Assembly (NCBI GenBank): GCA_037893245.1
Contig: JBAIAA010000865.1
Location: 1,240,001 to 1,304,000, forward strand
Direction of reading: 5' to 3'
Source of the DNA: Crossaster papposus
Lineage: Eukaryota > Echinodermata > Asteroidea > Velatida > Solasteridae
DNA: 64,000 bases
Both the position numbers and the translations under genes were made by a program. Of this stretch, positions 61,223-64,000 are shown piece after piece (position 1 is the first letter of the stretch; each line of letters begins with the position of its first letter). The notes beneath the pieces were generated by a model. It did no database searches. It saw nothing but the letters and a program-made list of their open reading frames with translations, and had not been told where the DNA came from.

Positions 61223-64000
61223 TCCACGTGTCTGATCTACACCTCACTCAGCCTGCTCAGAAATAACAGCAGAGGTAGAAGACAGAGATATAGTATATCC
61301 ACGTGTCTGATCTACACCTCTCTCAGCCTGCTCATAAGGAACAGCAGGGGTAGAAGACAGAGATAGAGTATATCCACGTGTCTCACTCAGCCTGCTCAGA
61401 AGGAACAGCAGAAGTAGAAGACAGAGATAGAGTATATCCACGTGTCTAATCTACACCCCACTCAGCCTGCTCAGAAGAAACAGCAGAGGTAAAAGACAGA
61501 GATAGAGTATATCCACGTGTCTCACTCAGCCTGCTCAGAAGGAACAACAGAGGTAGAATACAGAGATAGTGTATATACACGTGTCTGATCTACACCTCAC
61601 TCAGCCTGCTCAGAAGGAACAACAGAGGTTGAAGACAGAGATAGAGTATATCCACGTGTCTCACTCAGCCTGCTCAGAAGGAACAGCATAGATGGAAGAC
61701 AGATAATAGAGTATATCCACGTGTCTCACTCAGCCTGCTCAAATGGAACAGCAGAGGTAGAAGACAGAGATAGGGTATATCCACGTGTCTCACTCAGCCT
61801 GCTCAGAAGGAACAGCAGAGGTACAAAACAGAGATAGAGTATATCCACGTGTCTGATCTACACCTCACTCAGCCTGCTCAGAAGGAACAGCAGAGGTAGA
61901 AGACAGAGATAGAGTATATCCACGTGTCTGATCTACACCTCACTCAGCCTACTCAGAAGGAACATCAGAGGTAGAAGACAGAGATAGAGTTTATCCACGT
62001 GTCTCACTCAGCCTACTCAGAAGGACCAGCAGAGGTTGAAGACAGAGATAGATTATATCCACGTGTCGGATCTACACCTCACTTAGCCTGCTCATAATGA
62101 ACAGCAGGGGTAGAAGACAGAGATATAGTATATCCACGTGTCTCACTCAGCCTGCTCAGAAGGAACAGCAGAGCTAGAAGACAGAGATATAGTATATCCA
62201 CGTGTCTGATCTACACCTCACTCAGCCTGCTCAGAAGGAACAGCAGAGGTAGAAGACAGAGATAGAGTATATCCACGTGTCTCACTCAACCTGCTCAGAA
62301 GGAACAGCAGAGGTAGAAGACAGAGATAGAGTATATCCACGTGTCTGATTTACACCTCTCTCAGCCTGCTCATAAGGAACAGCAGGGGTAAAAGACAGAG
62401 ATAGAGTATATCCACGTGTCTCACTCAGCCTGCACATAATGAACAGCAGAGGTAGAATACAGAGATAGAGTATATACACGTGTCTGATCTACACCTCACT
62501 CAGCCTGCTCAGAAGGAACAGCAGAGGTTGAAGACAGAGATAGAGTATATCCACGTGTCTCACTCAGCCTGCTCAGAAGGAACAGCATAGAGGGAAGACA
62601 GATACTAGAGTATATCCACGTGTCTCACTCAGCCTGCTCAGATGGAACAGCATAGGTAGAAGACAGAGATAGAGTATATCCACGTGTCTCACTCAGCCTG
62701 CTGAAAAGGAACAGCAGAGGTACAAAACAGAGATAGAGTATATCCACGTGTCTGATCTACACCTCACTCAGCCTGCTCAGAAGGAACAGCAGAGGTAGAA
62801 GACAGAGATAGAGTATATCCACGTGTCTCACTCAGCCTGCTCAGAAGGAACAGCAGAGGTAGAAGACAGAGATAGAGTATATCCACATGTCTCACTCATC
62901 CTGCTCAGAAGGAACAGCAGAGGTAGAAGACAGAGATAGAGTATATCCACGTGTCTGATCTACACCTCACTCAGCCTACTCAGAAGGAACATCAGAGGTG
63001 GAAGACAGAGATAGAGTATATCCACGTGTCTCACTCAGCCTACTCAGAAGGACCAGCAGAGGTTGAAGACAGAGATAGATTATATCCACGTGTCTGATCT
63101 ACACCTCACTTAGCCTGCTCATAAGGAACAGCAGGGGTAGAAGACAGAGATATAGTATATCCACGTGTCTCACTCAGCCTGCAATTGGTGAACAGCAGAG
63201 GTAGAAGTCAGAGATAGAGTATATCCACGTGTCTCTCTCAGCCTGCTCAGAAGGAACAGCAGAGCTAGAAGACAGAGATAGAGTATATCCACGTGTCTGA
63301 TGTACACCTCTCTCAGCCTGCTCATAAGGAACAGCAGGGGTAAAAGACAGAGATAGAGTATATCCACGTGTCTCACTCAGCCTGCACATAATGAACAGCA
63401 GAGGTAGAATACAGAGATAGAGTATATACACGTGTCTGATCTACACCTCACTCAGCCTGCTCAGAAGGAACAGCAGAGGTTGAAGACAGAGATAGAGTAT
63501 ATCCACGTGTCTCACTCAGCCTGCTCAGAAGGAACAGCATAGAGGGAAGACAGATACTAGAGTATATCCACGTGTCTCACTCAGCCTGCTCAGATGGAAC
63601 AGCATAGGTAGAAGACAGAGATAGAGTATATCCACGTGTCTCACTCAGCCTGCTGAGAAGGAACAGCAGAGGTACTAAACAGAGATAGAGTATATCCACG
63701 TGTCTGATCTACACCTCACTCAGCCTGCTCAGAAGGAACAGCAGAGGTAGAAGACAGAGATAGAGTATATCCACGTGTCTCACTCAGCCTGCTCAGAAGG
63801 AACAGCAGAGGTAGAAGACAGAGATAGAGTATATCCACATGTCTCACTCATCCTGCTCAGAAGGAACAGCAGAGGTAGAAGACAGAGATAGAGTATATCC
63901 ACGTGTCTGATCTACACCTCACTCAGCCTACTCAGAAGGAACATCAGAGGTGGAAGACAGAGATAGAGTATATCCACGTGTCTCACTCAGCCTACTCAGA
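61223..64000 (+). repeat. Third compound unit, cut by the window edge
   Basis: It begins with Li and L but then goes to an S with gaagtagaag and directly to La, missing Sn, S, Lp and Su. From La it follows the earlier copies through Lt, Lg, Su, Sa, Lf, Sn, L, Sd (tagaggg), Sb and Sk. An Sn-type monomer with cctgcaattgg occurs near 63180, followed by Su and an Lf with gatgtacacc. The Sd-Sb-Sk series then repeats and the window ends inside an St-like monomer. Confidence 0.83.

Larger units (their letters stand above)
1..64000. repeat. Single-family satellite array, 64/75-bp monomers, fills the window
   Basis: Every stretch I read consists of head-to-tail copies of one monomer, all in the same orientation. 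Each runs from tccacgtgtc through an actcagcctgctcagaagga core to gacagagatagagtata. Spacing between successive tccacgtgtc starts is almost always 64 or 75 bp, with rare 65, 66 and 76-bp forms. Neither edge of the array lies in the window, so it is longer than 64 kb. Variants recur in a fixed order, which shows higher-order organisation. The plus strand is pyrimidine-rich in the first part of each monomer and purine-rich in the second. No inverted blocks, transposon or unique island was seen. I do not recognise the family; centromeric, subtelomeric and sex-chromosome satellites are all possible. Confidence 0.98.

Noticed and set aside
1-64000. CRISPR-like array (regular repeats at 64-75 bp)
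   Set aside because: The segments between conserved motifs are themselves conserved copies of the monomer, not unique spacers, and no cas genes or leader are present.
1-64000. Alpha satellite or other known centromere repeat with a CENP-B box
   Set aside because: Monomer size and sequence do not match 171-bp alpha satellite, and I saw nothing resembling the CENP-B box. A centromeric role is still possible but not shown by sequence.
1-64000. Telomere or interstitial telomeric repeats
   Set aside because: No runs of ttaggg, tttaggg or similar short telomere units were seen.
1-64000. tRNA, rRNA or other structured RNA genes
   Set aside because: No recognisable tRNA boxes or rRNA sequence. The only dyads seen are the short arms inside the monomer.

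Overview
The whole 64 kb window is one uninterrupted tandem-repeat (satellite) array. I found no unique sequence, no convincing protein-coding gene, no RNA gene and no transposon insertion. A long, A+G/C+T-asymmetric, CpG-poor satellite with higher-order structure points to a eukaryote. An animal is my guess, but the sequence does not identify a taxon, and I do not recognise the family by name.

The array is built from two related monomers. The short form (S) is 64 bp and the long form (L) is 75 bp. They differ by one 11-bp block (tgatctacacc) placed after tccacgtgtc. At a mean of about 69 bp the window holds roughly 930 monomers (an estimate from length, not a count). Almost every monomer carries the palindrome CACGTG (canonical E-box, or G-box in plants) two bases after its start. 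Named monomer variants used below: Sd (65 bp, tagatggaagacagat), Sb (cagatggaacagc), Sk (aggtacaaaacag), Sc (CACATG plus actcatcc), St (cctactcagaaggaccag, gattata), Sn (cctgcacataatgaac), Sn'' (cctgcaattagtgaac), Su (tctctctcag, gagctag), Sa (actcaacctg), Lt (cctactc, aacatcag), Lg (tcggatc, cacttag), Lp (acaccgcac, agaaac), Lf (gatttacacc, gggtaaaag), Lc (acaccccac), La (tctaatctacacccc), Li (cagaaataac). Plain S and L are consensus-like.

Monomers are ordered into higher-order repeats (HORs). The fullest is an 18-monomer, 1230-bp unit at 1103-2332 (Sd Sb Sk L S Sc Lt St Lg Sn S Lp Su L Sa Lf Sn L). Most other units look like this one with whole monomers added or removed. Layout: 1-2332, 1102/1230-bp HORs; 2333-8032, mixed units with 898/963, 695 and 545-bp duplications; 8033-12345, a 2258/2055-bp tandem pair; 12346-28483, 963- and 759-bp units nested in 3914, 3155, 3155 and 2685-bp units; 28484-32248, a displaced copy of 11179-15082; 32249-48206, a domain marked by the Li monomer, with 964/686-bp units, an E-box-less 66-bp monomer and a run of long monomers (35001-35878); 48207-50547, 620-bp units; 50548-64000, 1433/1775 and 2557/2899-bp units.

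The window has no gene network to describe. Its interest lies in the dense, regularly spaced E-box array, the one-helical-turn size dimorphism, a foldable arm pair created by the 11-bp block, and a clear record of unequal exchange with breakpoints inside monomers. Unit boundaries were worked out by hand from recurring offsets and variant monomers. Any transcription or protein binding is inference.
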